Positions 22,133 to 33,084 of a stretch of DNA of 64,000 nt are shown piece by piece (the stretch's first letter is position 1; each line of letters opens with the position of its first letter). The DNA lies in the NCBI GenBank assembly GCA_037976565.1, contig CP137685.1, forward strand, positions 23,103,796 to 23,167,795, given 5' to 3'. Origin of the DNA: Mesocentrotus franciscanus (lineage: Eukaryota > Echinodermata > Echinoidea > Camarodonta > Strongylocentrotidae). The notes under the pieces were generated by a model. The model made no database searches, had not been told where the DNA came from, and saw only the letters and a list, made by a program, of their open reading frames with translations. The translations under genes were made by a program, and so were the position numbers.

Positions 22133-23074
22133 TATGTACCAATTTACTTTATCTCTATCTGTATCCCAAGCTTTATAGACAAGTAAGACTGAGATGGAAT
22201 GTCTAGTTCTTACAGACACAGTAATTAGACGGAAACTTCCTCTGTCGGACGCGATGGGGCGCCCTCCGTAACCTAATACTATATTTCCTGCTTTCGATGG
22301 AGGCGTTAATTTAAACGATGGGCTGCTGTGGTCAATTGACCCTGTCCACTTAGAGTTAATTGATATAAAGTTCCAAAGCACCCACCCCCTATCGCCTTCA
22401 GGCATCAGGATTGCCATTTAACTATGCAGTTTTCACTCCCAAACATCCAGAGACGCGAAACATTCCTTTTTGTAAAACCCGGTGTGTGCTAGCGTCTTTA
22501 CAGAGAGAGAGAGAGAGAGAGAGAGCAAGACAGAAAACATGCCCAATTTGTCCATACAACACATTTCTTTGTTGGACCAAATGATAAAGAGCAACCGTGA
22601 TTGTATTTCCCTTTATATTAAACATTTATTACAATTAGGGGAAATGTTACAGATTTGCGAGAGCTGTTCATTAATGGCGTCATCCATATCAGACAGATTA
22701 TCGCGTCGCCTGCTTTAACACTGACTTTGGCATTCGTTTTAAAGTTTTAAAATGATTGGAGTATAACGGAATCATGAATAATCTTTCTACAGACGTCTGC
22801 GAATGTTTTACGACTTTCTGTATTTTGTTGACATTTGTGGATAATTATATACCGCAGCTTGGTGCCACGTTTTCTCTTTGTTAACGTTTAACTACAGATC
22901 ATAGATTGCTCATGGCACTAACACAAATTATTTGAAACAAAATCAACCGTGGTACCTTGAACAAATATTCAGAGGATGAATCATAGAAATATTTTCCAAT
23001 CATTGTAAATTAAACGGTTAAGTGTATCAGAAGCTCTCTTGTACTCTACCGAAGGTCTTAAGCCCCTACTTACA
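22133..23074. other. Anonymous sequence with a short (GA)n
   Basis: A pure (GA)12 lies at 22502-22525. A 95-codon minus frame at 22130-22417 has ordinary composition but no recognisable motif and partly overlaps the SINE edge, so it is not called. Confidence 0.4.
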
Positions 23075-23078
23075 TTAA

Positions 23079-23422
23079 AGGGATTGAGTATCTTTGTCTA
23101 AGATTCTAAAGAAAATCCTGGATTTAGCTCATGCTGCAATCATAATTATACACCTTTTAGGTCAGTCATGAATCCCATGACGTTTACAAACCGATCGCCC
23201 GTCTGATTATCAAGATATTTATGATTGGAATTCGAAATTTCAAAACCCGTTTTCCCAACGGTTTTTATATCACTACAGTCTATTGGAGGAAATGAGTCTG
23301 GTAACCGGTCACTTAAGTTTTTACTTTTTGAGGCACTTCATGATCATTTTGAAGCGCATTTGTTTTGGGCTTCAATATAACACCATATCACAGACACTGA
23401 TAACACGTAGGGCCATGCATCT
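23079..23422. mobile_element. TTAA-type MITE, 380-bp family, copy 2 (3'-truncated)
   Basis: Starts beside TTAA (23075-23078) and matches 15725-16104 through AAATCCTGGATTTAGCTCAT, TCTGATTATCAAGATATTTA, CACTTCATGATCATTTTGAA and ACACGTAGGGCCATGCATCT. The last 35 bp and the right TTAA are missing. It is the most diverged of the three copies. Confidence 0.8.
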
Positions 23423-24133
23423 TGTTATCATGTCGGTATTATTGTATTCAATACGCTTCCTCAAGCCAAAAAACATCTTTCTCGTTTGATATGAAAGATT
23501 TTACAAGAAACACATAATGAAATAATTCGAGGAAATGTTGAGTATGCCATTGGACTGTAACATGATCAAATTTTTGGCGTAAGTGCATTTTAAGTAGTGG
23601 TCATGTTTCTGCTTCGTCGTTGAAGGACTTGAACATTCACATCTTCATCTTGTTTGCAAGCATTGCCTGGCCTTTCATCCAGTCACTTTGTTGCATTTTA
23701 TTTGATTTTGATTTGATGTCAATCCAGGCCCTGTGAGCAATTTTTTCGTGTTTATTACCTGGCAATATTAGGCTAATTGCGATTTTCCCTAATATTTGAT
23801 GTCTTATTTCTTTTTGTCGACGAGCATGCTTAAGAAGAAGTTTAAATGTCTTTCAAAGTAGCTGTAGGGCTATTTTTTTTCCTTTGGGTGATTTGGGCCC
23901 CTTCCCCCCCAAAAAAAAAAAAAAAACTCAGATTTTGTCTAAAATTCTTAACAGATAGCCGTTACTGTATCGGAAGCTCTAATGTAAGTTAATAAGTCTA
24001 ATATATATAAAAGATAGTACTTCTAATTTTCCGAGAAATTGTTCAAATCATTGTCACGTTATCAGTTTGGTGCAATGATTATACCTTTTAGATTATGAAA
24101 TAAATCTAGAATGATGCTGCCTACTAATTTGTC
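23423..24133. other. Anonymous sequence
   Basis: Contains a C8A15-like homopolymer junction near 23903-23926. No gene or element is recognised. Confidence 0.4.
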
Positions 24134-24136
24134 CTG

Positions 24137-24411
24137 GGGGTGTTTCACAAAGACTAAGATCGACTCTAAGTTGGACTTAACTATGGCAGGCCATTCATGC
24201 CACTGGTTGCTCTTACCATTATGATCTTTAGATAATATTTTTCCCTTCAAAAATAAATTATCAAAAAAGTAAATTCTGTAGATTTGTGACCATGATTTGC
24301 ACGTCCCTTGAGAGACTAGTGCCAGTAAATGGTGAGAGAAACAGTGGCATGAACGGCCTGCCATAGTTAACTCCAACACAAAGTCGATCTTAGTCTTTGT
24401 GAAACACCCCC
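24137..24411. mobile_element. GGGGTGTTTCACAAAG MITE, copy 1
   Basis: Terminal inverted repeats begin GGGGTGTTTCACAAAGACTA and continue through AAGATCGACT, GTTGGA and TTAACTATGGCAGGCCATTC on both arms. The ends are bordered by CTG (24134-24136 and 24412-24414), a 3-bp duplication. The 275-bp element encodes nothing. A 3-bp CWG duplication fits PIF/Harbinger-like MITEs, by family knowledge. Confidence 0.85.
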
Positions 24412-24414
24412 CTG

Positions 24415-26242
24415 CTCCATCTATAATGTTGGTTGATCTTACTTTCTCTCGGGGTTCTGGAAAGCAAGCTATTAAAGGGGGCTAAGAGGGTGTTGCCCCT
24501 GCATTACGAGCCTTAGGGCAACTTATCTTATGTTCAGCCTCTGCTCTGTAGTCTTGCTTTTCTGTCTCTTCTGTCTCTCTGTCTCTCTCTGTCTCTCTCA
24601 GTCGTTCTACTAAAGTAACATTCACATTCCAAGATAAAGTCTTATTAACACCTTTACTTGTTTTACAATTTTTTAAATATTTTTTCTCTTGTTTTATTTT
24701 TATTTTCTTAGGATGGGGGGTTCTCTCCAGTAATTTCGCAGTTATATTTATTAGACAGTATTTCTCCTTCCCTAAGTTCAGTGGGTCACTTATTTATTTC
24801 ATCGATGTAAAATTCCGCCGTTTGGATATCCATGTAATCAAGTTTATCCCTTTTCATGTCACCGACATGCTTGATGTACTATGCCGACGGGATATGTTTT
24901 CAGGTTGTCCGTCCGTCCGTATGTACATTATAACCGTTTAAAGGCTGGAGTTGATACCAGTTTGTTGTTAGACGGAGATGAATTCTTTAGAGATTGTAGT
25001 GGGTTTGGTTAATTTTCCCCGTATTTCATATTAAGTTCGACGTCAGCCTTGTGTATTCCCAAACGCACGTCAGTCATGTGATGTATTTGAGGTTTTTGAT
25101 AATTTAGTTACGCTTGCACATTTCAATGCATTTCCCCCGCAGGGGAGGAACAAAAGTCATAACAAACTTGGGATGTAATTCCCTAACTCTTTCACCCTCT
25201 CTCTCTCTCCCTCTTTTCTTCAGATCTCACTTTGTCTCTTTCTCTCTAAATCTTTATCTATATATTTCTCTTCACTCTGCAATACCGCTGTCTCCCCTTT
25301 TACCATATTTTCTCCTTCTCTCTCGTTCTGTATCGCTTGTTTGTCCCTCTTTCACCCCTACCATCTAAACCTCTCTATATTCTGCTCTCTCTCTCTCTCT
25401 CTCTCTCACTCACTGATCTGCTCTTTAAAATCATCCACCTCGCCCACCCCTACTGTCCGTTCATCATGTGAAGTCATGACCCAAGACGAAGCACATCCAT
25501 CAAACATGTCGATTAAACCAACAGATATTGTGGCTATGTTTTGGGGGGAACCTATGGGAAATCAGAGAGGTTATTGTCTCCGCTTCTCTCTAAACATGAG
25601 TAACTACTCTGTAACTGCCAATCTCTGTGTTTATATGCAGTTATGTTTAAATGTGACTATGTGAGCTAAGACGTTAAGACGGTAACAGGCAATTTTTACT
25701 AATAGGCAATTGGTCGCAGGCTCGAAAATTTGTATTTTGATCCGGGCGGACTGACACTTTGCTCGCCCGGATGAATTTTTCTCCTTCAGCACTTGCAAAT
25801 TTGGAGATGAATTAGTGACATAAATCATCGCCTGGAAGAAAGTATAGACTAGTAATTGCGTTGTGAAGGAGCTGCACCATCAACAATTATATTCCACATA
25901 TTCCGATCCTGTTCTGAATAGCGATCATAGTTCTTATGCCTTTTCCAGTTTGCGAAAGATAATTTTGTTTATAAGTATGTATACCGGTGCAGCCAAACAT
26001 TTTTTTCGTCCCGTGTTTTTCTGTAAATATTTGTCAAACAGTATTGTGAGTAGTTCTAGCCCTTTCACTTTAAATTTCTCCAAAGCGATGACGTTCTTGC
26101 AATATTATGTAACTCAATGCTTTCTATAATCTTCAAAATGAAGCAGTTAATGTGTTTTTAATATGAATGATATTAAGTATTTACTGGTCTCTATGAAGCT
26201 ATTTTTTCATGTGGTTATAAGCTCGTTATATCCAGCCAAAAT
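24415..26242. other. Anonymous sequence with CT-rich tracts
   Basis: TCTCTGTCTC runs lie at 24560-24600 and CT-rich stretches at 25195-25410. Serine/leucine frames there are artefacts. No gene is recognised. Confidence 0.45.
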
Positions 26243-26421
26243 ACAATATTACATTGAAATGATATGATGATAATTATAATACCATAGCCTACTATCATAA
26301 TTGTTTGTGTATACATATATATACATATATACATAATAACTGTGGTTAGACTAAGTTAGCATAAGATCAACAGTAGATATGGACATACTGTAGTGTATAA
26401 TGTAATATTTAAAAATATAGG
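26243..26421. repeat. Tandem duplication, first unit (A-B), uninterrupted
   Basis: A 179-bp unit: part A (ACAATATTACATTGAAATGA ... CATAGCCTACTATCATAA ... (TA)n) and part B (CTGTGGTTAGACTAAGTTAG ... AAATATAGGTA). The second unit follows at once, starting at 26423. Confidence 0.9.
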
Positions 26422-26422
26422 T

Positions 26423-26993
26423 ACAATATTACATTGGAATGATATGATGATATAATACCATAGCCTACTATCATAAATGTTTGTGTATACATATATATAT
26501 ATATATATATATAACAGTGGAGATCAGGTGATGCAGGCTTCTTATACAACGGTAAAAGTCCTAGGGGCAGTTGTCCGGGGGGAATTGTCTTGTGGGGTGG
26601 TTGTCATAGTGTTTGTTGTCCTAGAGGTAATTGTCCGGGAGGTAATTTTCCTATGGCGTGGTTGTCATAATGTTAGTTGTACGGGAGGTAATTATCCTAT
26701 AGGATGGTTGTCGTAGTGGTAAGTTGTCCTAAGGGTAGTTGTCTGGTAGGTAATTGTCCTATGGTATGGTTGTCATAGTGTTAGTTTTATCCTAGGGGTA
26801 GTTGTCCGGGTGGTAATTGTCCTATGGGGTGGCTGCATAGTGGTTAGTTGTCCTAGGGGGTAGTTTTCCTAGGGTTTGGGTATCAGTGGGCAGTCTTAAG
26901 TTCAGCAATACTGTGGTTGGACTAAGTTAGCATAAGATCAACAGTAGATATGGACATACTGTAGTGTATAATTTAATATTTAAAAAAATAGGT
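26423..26993. repeat. Tandem duplication, second unit, split by an insertion
   Basis: Part A' (26423-26514) and part B' (26910-26993) match the first unit closely, but about 395 bp separates them at the (TA)n junction. The insert contains the 60-bp minisatellite. Confidence 0.9.
26558..26880 (+). repeat. Minisatellite, about 60-bp period
   Basis: Five to six imperfect units of the pattern GTCCTAGGGGTAGTTGTCCG, GGAGGTAATTGTCCTATGG, GGTGGTTGTCATAGTGTTAG. One unit lacks about 14 bp. The core is shared with the foldback at 19873-20154. Confidence 0.85.
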
Positions 26994-28303
26994 ATCATAG
27001 CATTTGCGTTCGGTACATATGGTTTAAAAACGGACTTACATGTATTTTTAAGGGTAGCGTACTTTTGAATAGTGTTTAAATATGGTAGCCCGTTTGCCCG
27101 GAGCGAGCATTATGCATTCATGGACAAACATCATTCAACCGGTCACTTCGGGGTTTTTTTTGCTGAGGAAAATAATGAACATCTTACACATTGTTGCAGA
27201 GTATTGGAAAAATTAATTTAAACAAAAAAGTTAGTTGTTTATGTGATTGAAAATAAATGAAGCCAATAAAACAGAAAGAAACATAGAGACAAACAAACAA
27301 ACAAAATCGATGCAGAAATAGCGCACGAATGAACTCGAGCTGATATCAATACATGTTAGATTTAATTCCACCGAACAACACCTCAAATGTTTACTCTTTT
27401 ACAGACATGAGTGCAGTGTTGCTGAAGAGTACAAAGGTCACTCCTTTTTAGTGGTATGGTATAAATGGGGGTAGGGATTTCAAGAAAAGAAATGAAGAAG
27501 AAGGGGGAGTAATAAAGATAGAACATTACGCCTCATTCACCCACTGCGTCAATGCCCGGGAGGCTTCGAATCTAAACTCGAATTGAACAATAATAAGAAA
27601 ATCCTCTCTTCACCGACTTACCACTGGAAAGTGCTCTTAACCATCAATCCGTTCACAATGTTTAGCAATGGGTTCAGACAGTGGATTTAACCGCCATTTC
27701 GCGATTGAGTTACGCGATTAAGCGTATTTTTAGCAATTGACACCTAGTTGTATTTCATTAAAACCCATTCCTCGTTGAATGACGTGTATATACAGGGTGT
27801 ATATTGTTTCTCGCTTGAATGTTAAGTACGTTTAATCAAACGTGACATAATTATGTTGTAATAAAGAAGAAAAGTTGTGTATTAAAGAAACTGTAAATTC
27901 TTGCAATTCCTGTGGAAAGTAGAATGTGATAATGTCAGCGGTTACTGTAATGTTCACAACTTTTATTTATGAGACCACCTGTTTTTGTTTGTAGATGTTT
28001 GTTACTTCAGCGGTCAGACTCTTTTTTACAGGATGAAGATATTATCACTTTTAAAACATTCTCATACCGCCAATTCGAAAACTGCATGGAATCACCGAGG
28101 TATTATGTACTGTGGGAAATACCATTGTGGGTATTGTTAATTGGATGAAAGTGTGTCGAGTTACATGAAAAGCATAGTTTAATTCTGATATTATTGAAAG
28201 TTCTCGAACTAAAAATCAAAATTTTCATCATAATAGAATAGAGAAGGAAGTGGCAAACATACCCAACTTAAATGTTTGTGCGTGAAAGGATCTACTTCTC
28301 TGA

Positions 28304-28307
<4 letters not shown>
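26994..28307. other. Anonymous sequence
   Basis: No gene or recognised element. ATACAGGGTGTATA near 27788-27803 is a short palindrome-like motif without a partner. Confidence 0.4.

Positions 28308-28360
<53 letters not shown>
28308..28360. repeat. (TA)n microsatellite
   Basis: A nearly perfect TA dinucleotide run of about 26 units. Confidence 0.95.
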
Positions 28361-28362
<2 letters not shown>

Positions 28363-29290
28363 CCGAGGTTTTATCATTTTGTTGGGTTAGAAACTGGGGT
28401 ACGTCGTCTTTATTCATATGGTAATATGTATGCAATATTTAAATATATATCATCATTTCATCATTTGAGCGGTTAAAAAGTGGGGTACTACTTTTGTCTG
28501 GCTGTCTGAACACACAGCTAGGCCTAGAGCATTAGCACCACTCAACGTGTGCCGTTAAAAGAGGCGACACTTTGCTGTGTACGACCGTGGTAAGTCCTTG
28601 TCAAGAGCGTAAAATACAGACTCTCTCTACAGCTCTTTTTCCTCCATCCTTTTTTTTTCAATTTACATCACCTCTGGTCTCCAATCAGGGATTAGTCTGG
28701 TGGCCTCAAGTCATTTGATGACTCCCCACTTCGCAGTCTGCCGGCATGGGGTACGGTGGGGGAGTTTATAGAAGGGGTGGCATGGGGTAACACCGTTTTA
28801 AACATCTTGCAAATTTGTAGTGCCATCACTCTGAATATAACCTGTTGTTGATATAATTATGGGACTGTATTTCATTGTTGTAAATAAAGCATACACGCAA
28901 TTCCATTCCTTTATTTGACGATAGGAAAGCATCGTGATGATTAATTGATTTGCACTGTGTATTGTGATCGCTTTTTTAAGTGATGGAAATATAACTGAAA
29001 AAACACGACCACCTCATTCCTGTCACATCACCATAAAGAAGATGTAATGTCTATATTTTATGACAATGTTCAGGAAGAGCATGCATATAGATAATCGGTA
29101 GGTCATCTGCTAAAGGTCTTTCCGATTGATGTTTATGAACTGCCTAACTAATTAGTTAGACGTACATAAAGACGGCTTTAAGGTTACGTTTTCATAGAAA
29201 GATGGTAACATGTTATGATGACATATTTGGAAATGTATCATGTATACTGGGAGGAAGGATGTGCAGTTCTAAGCATGAACTAAGCGCGTA
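28361..29290. other. Anonymous sequence
   Basis: A GC-richer patch near 28690-28790 has no recognised identity. Nothing coding. Confidence 0.35.
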
Positions 29291-29507
29291 AAGGCTCGTT
29301 CAGCTATGACGCGGTAAAAGGCGGCGTTAAAAACCGCCTCGGTTTTTTGTAACTTGTAAATGAATGGCAACTGCGCGCAACAATGGTCCTGCGCGTATTC
29401 ACCGAGCTCTGTGTTATACGATATAGAAATGTAAAGCGTATTAATTACACTCTACGTCATGATAACATACCGCCACGTTTTGCCGCGTCAAATCTGGACG
29501 TGGCCTT
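29291..29507. mobile_element. GC-rich foldback MITE copy
   Basis: The left end AAGGCTCGTTCAGCTATGAC and GCGGTAAAAGGCGGCG oppose the right end TTTTGCCGCGTC and TCTGGACGTGGCCTT. The interior includes ATGAATGGCAACTGCGCGCA and TATTCACCGAGCTCTGTG, as in the copy at 57990. Confidence 0.8.
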
Positions 29508-29608
29508 CGGGTTCGCTTACCCCTGCATAGAGAAATAGCTTGCTAAATATCTACTCTGAGGTCCCTATCGTGTCTCCTATTGCTCTTTAAAAAGCCTCTC
29601 CATGGATC

Positions 29609-29823
29609 GCATCTCTTTGATGTTTACCATAGCAACCAAAGAGACCGGACAGGTGAAGAGGTTTTCTTGTAATCTCACTCAATATCGAGTGGATGCCATT
29701 AAAAAGATCGGAGTCTTATCCGTGAGGACATCCTATCCAAGGTATTCTGTCATTATCATCAAGAGATCACCGTACACCTGTCCCTTGTCTACTCGTTTCC
29801 ATGGTAAACATCCAATGGATGCG
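29609..29823. repeat. Inverted repeat, arms about 55 bp
   Basis: The left arm (GCATCTCTTTGATGTTTACC, ATAGCAACCAAAGAGAC, CGGACAGGTG) pairs with the complement of the right arm (GCATCCATTGGATGTTTACC, ATGGAAACGAGTAGAC, GGGACAGGTG). Weaker pairing may extend outward to about 29568 and 29850. This is probably a MITE or foldback. The 96-codon frame that overlaps it is not treated as a gene. Confidence 0.7.
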
Positions 29824-31150
29824 CTCTTTAGGGGCGGGGAGGAGACTTTATATTCGGCCTCCTCGTCATCTCTCATGAGATACGTGAGATAAATCCTCCC
29901 AACTACATATTTGTTTGTTGTTCACATGGAGTGATAGCAGAATGTAATAATCTTTCATCCCATGTAGCAGAAAGCCCATCAGTGAACATTTTAAAGACAA
30001 ATAAATATCAAGACATTTTGGGCGTCCAGAAGAGATGAATTTGACCCCTATGAATTATTCAACTGTCCGTGTTTTTCAACAGCTGCACAGAGCCTTTCAT
30101 AAGTATAGAACATAATTCAACTTCGTGGTTGCAGAGGGGCAAAGAAGTTTCGTATGACTGTAAGACCACTCCAAGGTATGATGTCCAAGGGATGAAGTTT
30201 ATGTCGCCATGTCAAATGAGTAGTTATAAACACTTGATTCATAACTCTTCTTTTCTTAATACTGTTACAAATGTTATGAATATTCATAAATGTCACAATC
30301 ATGAATAAATTATGTTAATGTGTGTGAATGGGAGCGAGAGGGAGGAGTCGTAGTACGTGAATGTAGAGCATTCTAGGGCTTAATGATAAGTGTTTTCTTT
30401 TCTCTCTCTCTCCAGAGGAGACATCCATTATCAGATTATCAAAGTGATAATCCATGCACACTGCATCTTAACCCAATGTTTCATGTAGACATAAGTCAAT
30501 ATCTTTAGATTTTGCATAGATTTTGAGGTATGGCTACAGGATCAAATGTCTGCGCATACGCGTAACTGTGCTATTCTAATCAAACAAAACACGCAAGGAA
30601 CAAAACAAAAACAATGTTTTTATTAAAGCGATACGTATTCGTGCAAAATATTAGTACAAATTCTTGAGAAGAGTCTCATTTCAGTTATTCTATTCACAAG
30701 CCTCAAGATGCCGCCCTTCACGTCAGCTATCCCGAACCTTGTGTAAAATGAATGAGTGCGCGAACATGGGAATCTTTGTTTTTGTAATGTCCAAATGAAA
30801 CGGCCGCCTTGTAACATGACATTGTTCTTGCTTGACCTTTGACGTAATATTTGACACACGTACTCTTGAGATTACCAGGAATGATATCAGATTAAGCATT
30901 AGAGGAATGTAAAAGAAAATCCGTGTCAATTTGAAGTCAAACTTTAGGTGCGCAGACATAGGGCTCCCCATCCGATGACGGATAGGAATAATGACATGAA
31001 ACCTATCTGGGTAGTCTGATAGCAGATGTCTACGAATGATAGATATCTTACTCCACCTTACTGAGATATCACTTGTTATCGAGTTCAACGTCTCAACGAA
31101 GTGCAGTGCATGGGATGGATGAGATAGCGAAAGAGAAAAAGAGAAATAAA
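29824..31150. other. Anonymous sequence
   Basis: No gene or element recognised. Confidence 0.4.
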
Positions 31151-31155
31151 TAGAT

Positions 31156-31244
31156 TGTGTGGGCGCGTGCGCTGGTGTGCGTGCGGGCGCGCGCGTGTGT
31201 GTGGGTGTGGTGTGGGTGAGTGAAAGAAAGAGAGAGAGAGAGAG
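31156..31244 (+). repeat. Alternating purine-pyrimidine tract followed by (GA)n
   Basis: About 60 bp of GTGTGGGCGCGTGCGC, GTGCGTGCGGGCGCGCGCGT and GTGTGTG is largely alternating purine-pyrimidine with CG/TG steps. A GAGAGAGAGAGA run follows. Such tracts favour Z-DNA. Confidence 0.85.
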
Positions 31245-32797
31245 TATAGGATGCAAAGACTTATGCCTGTATATTCTTGAAAGCATTCCATTAAACTTGG
31301 GATGGGATTAAATCGTGCACAAGTGCGTAGAATTACTCCACCTAATATGGAGTTGCAAATGTCAACTGCATCCTGTGAGCTGAAAACCACAATTTTAATG
31401 ATTTTATTGAAAGAACAATTTCAGGTTCTTTTTCTCATAAACTTCCTGTTTTCATCAAGTTTCTATAACAAAATAATTTAGTTTCTTTATTTTGCTTCAT
31501 AACTACAGTAATTTTTACAGAACCTAGGGGTTGACACATGGCGTATATCAGTAAACCAACCTGTTAAAAAGCTAGGTTTAACTTAGGCTGCTTTCTAAGC
31601 GAAAGACTACCGATCATATTCTTATAATTACTTTTGTTATTATTTATCTTTTGTTATTATTATTGTCATTATCATCATTATTTTCATTATTATTAATATT
31701 ATTATTATTATTTTATTGTGATAATGGTATTGCAAGAGAAACAATGTTCAATGTGCATTTAATTATACCATTTCGTTTAGATATAAAGTAATGTGCCTAC
31801 GATAGGTTTAGATTCTGCTAGGTTCTTGTATGAACACGTTAGACTTATATTGTGCAAGGGTGTCGTAAGAACACGTGAGGTCAGTGTCCTTTTAACAAAG
31901 TGCATCACGTGATTGCAAGCTCCCATTTACGACACCGTGAAGGGATTTCTAGTTTACAAAACCTTTAACAACATTATCAGCTCTGGAAGACGATCATATC
32001 TGTTGACATGAAGTTTATAGATCCATGAGTAGGATCTCTAGAGAAACAAACGTGTCGAAATTGGAATGTTCCGATGGTGACTGTGATGAAAATCAATATT
32101 CTTTCAGACGTTATCTTCGGTGGAGAGATGATATAGGGAAATTTACTTTTATTAAGCCTCCTATCTTCCCGATAACCCCCCCCCCAACACTTTATAAACA
32201 GTTGTTGCTGTTGCTAATGATTATTTGCTAATTGCTATTGTAATTTGATATGTTTTTGTAGGTGTTGATGTCCCAGCCATTTATGAATTTGTTAAATAAA
32301 AGAACTCAACTGAACTGAGTTTTTTCTACGTTCCTTGTAACAAATACGTAATTGGAAGTGAGTTCCCTAGTAATTAACTGAAAAGGAATACTTTCAACAC
32401 AAATTGTAATTATCACACTCTCTCAGATTCATGAGTATTTAGGGTATGCAACCGTATACGCATAGAATAAATCAGGACATTGTAGTGATGATGGTAAGTA
32501 CTATCACATGGATTATAATTATCACATGCTAAGAAGCTTGATCAGTCCTCCCTAATAACACCCACTCATGCGCGTCTAATTGAGATAACAGCTACCGTCT
32601 TCGTCAGCTCCTTCCACTTCGTTTATGTTATCGTTTCATGTTGAAGAAGGCAAGGAGGTAATGTAGGACGCTTTGAAAGGTAAAAATTCAGTAGAGATAA
32701 AAACTATTTCCTTTATTATTGTGTTAATGCAAATAATTGTGTTAATTTACGCAGTTTCTATATTTTATATGCGCCCGTCCGGATCCTATACACTGTT
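31245..32797. other. Anonymous sequence with an (ATT)n tract
   Basis: An imperfect ATT/CATT microsatellite lies at 31640-31715. AATAAA at about 32296, after TTTATGAATTTGTTA, may be an old polyadenylation signal or LINE end. Nothing coding is identified. Confidence 0.4.
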
Positions 32798-33084
32798 AAG
32801 CCTCGTTCAGATACAACGCGGTAAACCGCGGCGGTTTTTTTTTTAATGATGACTTTTTTAAGTGGCGTTGAAGTGGTAGACCGCGGCGGGTTTTATTTAA
32901 CGATGACTTTTAAGTGGCGTTAAAGTGTAATACGCTTCACATGACTGTCTGTAACTTAACTTACAGAGCTCAGTGAATTCGCGAAGGATCTTTGTTCCGT
33001 GCAGTTGCCATTTATTATTTTACACGTTTAAAACAAAAGAGATAAATACGCGGCGGTTTACTGCGGTATACCTGAACAAGCATT
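32798..33084. mobile_element. GC-rich foldback MITE copy with internal duplication
   Basis: Left end AAGCCTCGTTCAGATACAAC, GCGGTAAACCGCGGCGGTTT; right end GCGGCGGTTTACTGCGGTAT, ACCTGAACAAGC. A left segment containing CCGCGGCGG, AATGATGACTTTT and AAGTGGCGTT is present twice in tandem, which explains the extra length relative to the 219-bp copy at 57990. TTA lies at both borders. Confidence 0.85.

Noticed and set aside
22130..22417. 95-codon minus-strand frame
   Set aside because: Ordinary-looking composition but no motif, no splice context, and it overlaps the edge of a SINE.
24062..24379. 105-codon minus-strand frame
   Set aside because: Runs through the inverted-repeat MITE at 24137-24411.
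29602..29892. 96-codon plus-strand frame
   Set aside because: Overlies the arms of an inverted repeat, so it is better explained as a mobile element.
30723..31286. 187-codon minus-strand frame
   Set aside because: Dominated by the Z-DNA-like and GA tracts. The remainder has no recognisable domain.
32270..32310. Host gene 3' end with AATAAA
   Set aside because: No coding exon is recognisable upstream. AATAAA is common in AT-rich DNA.
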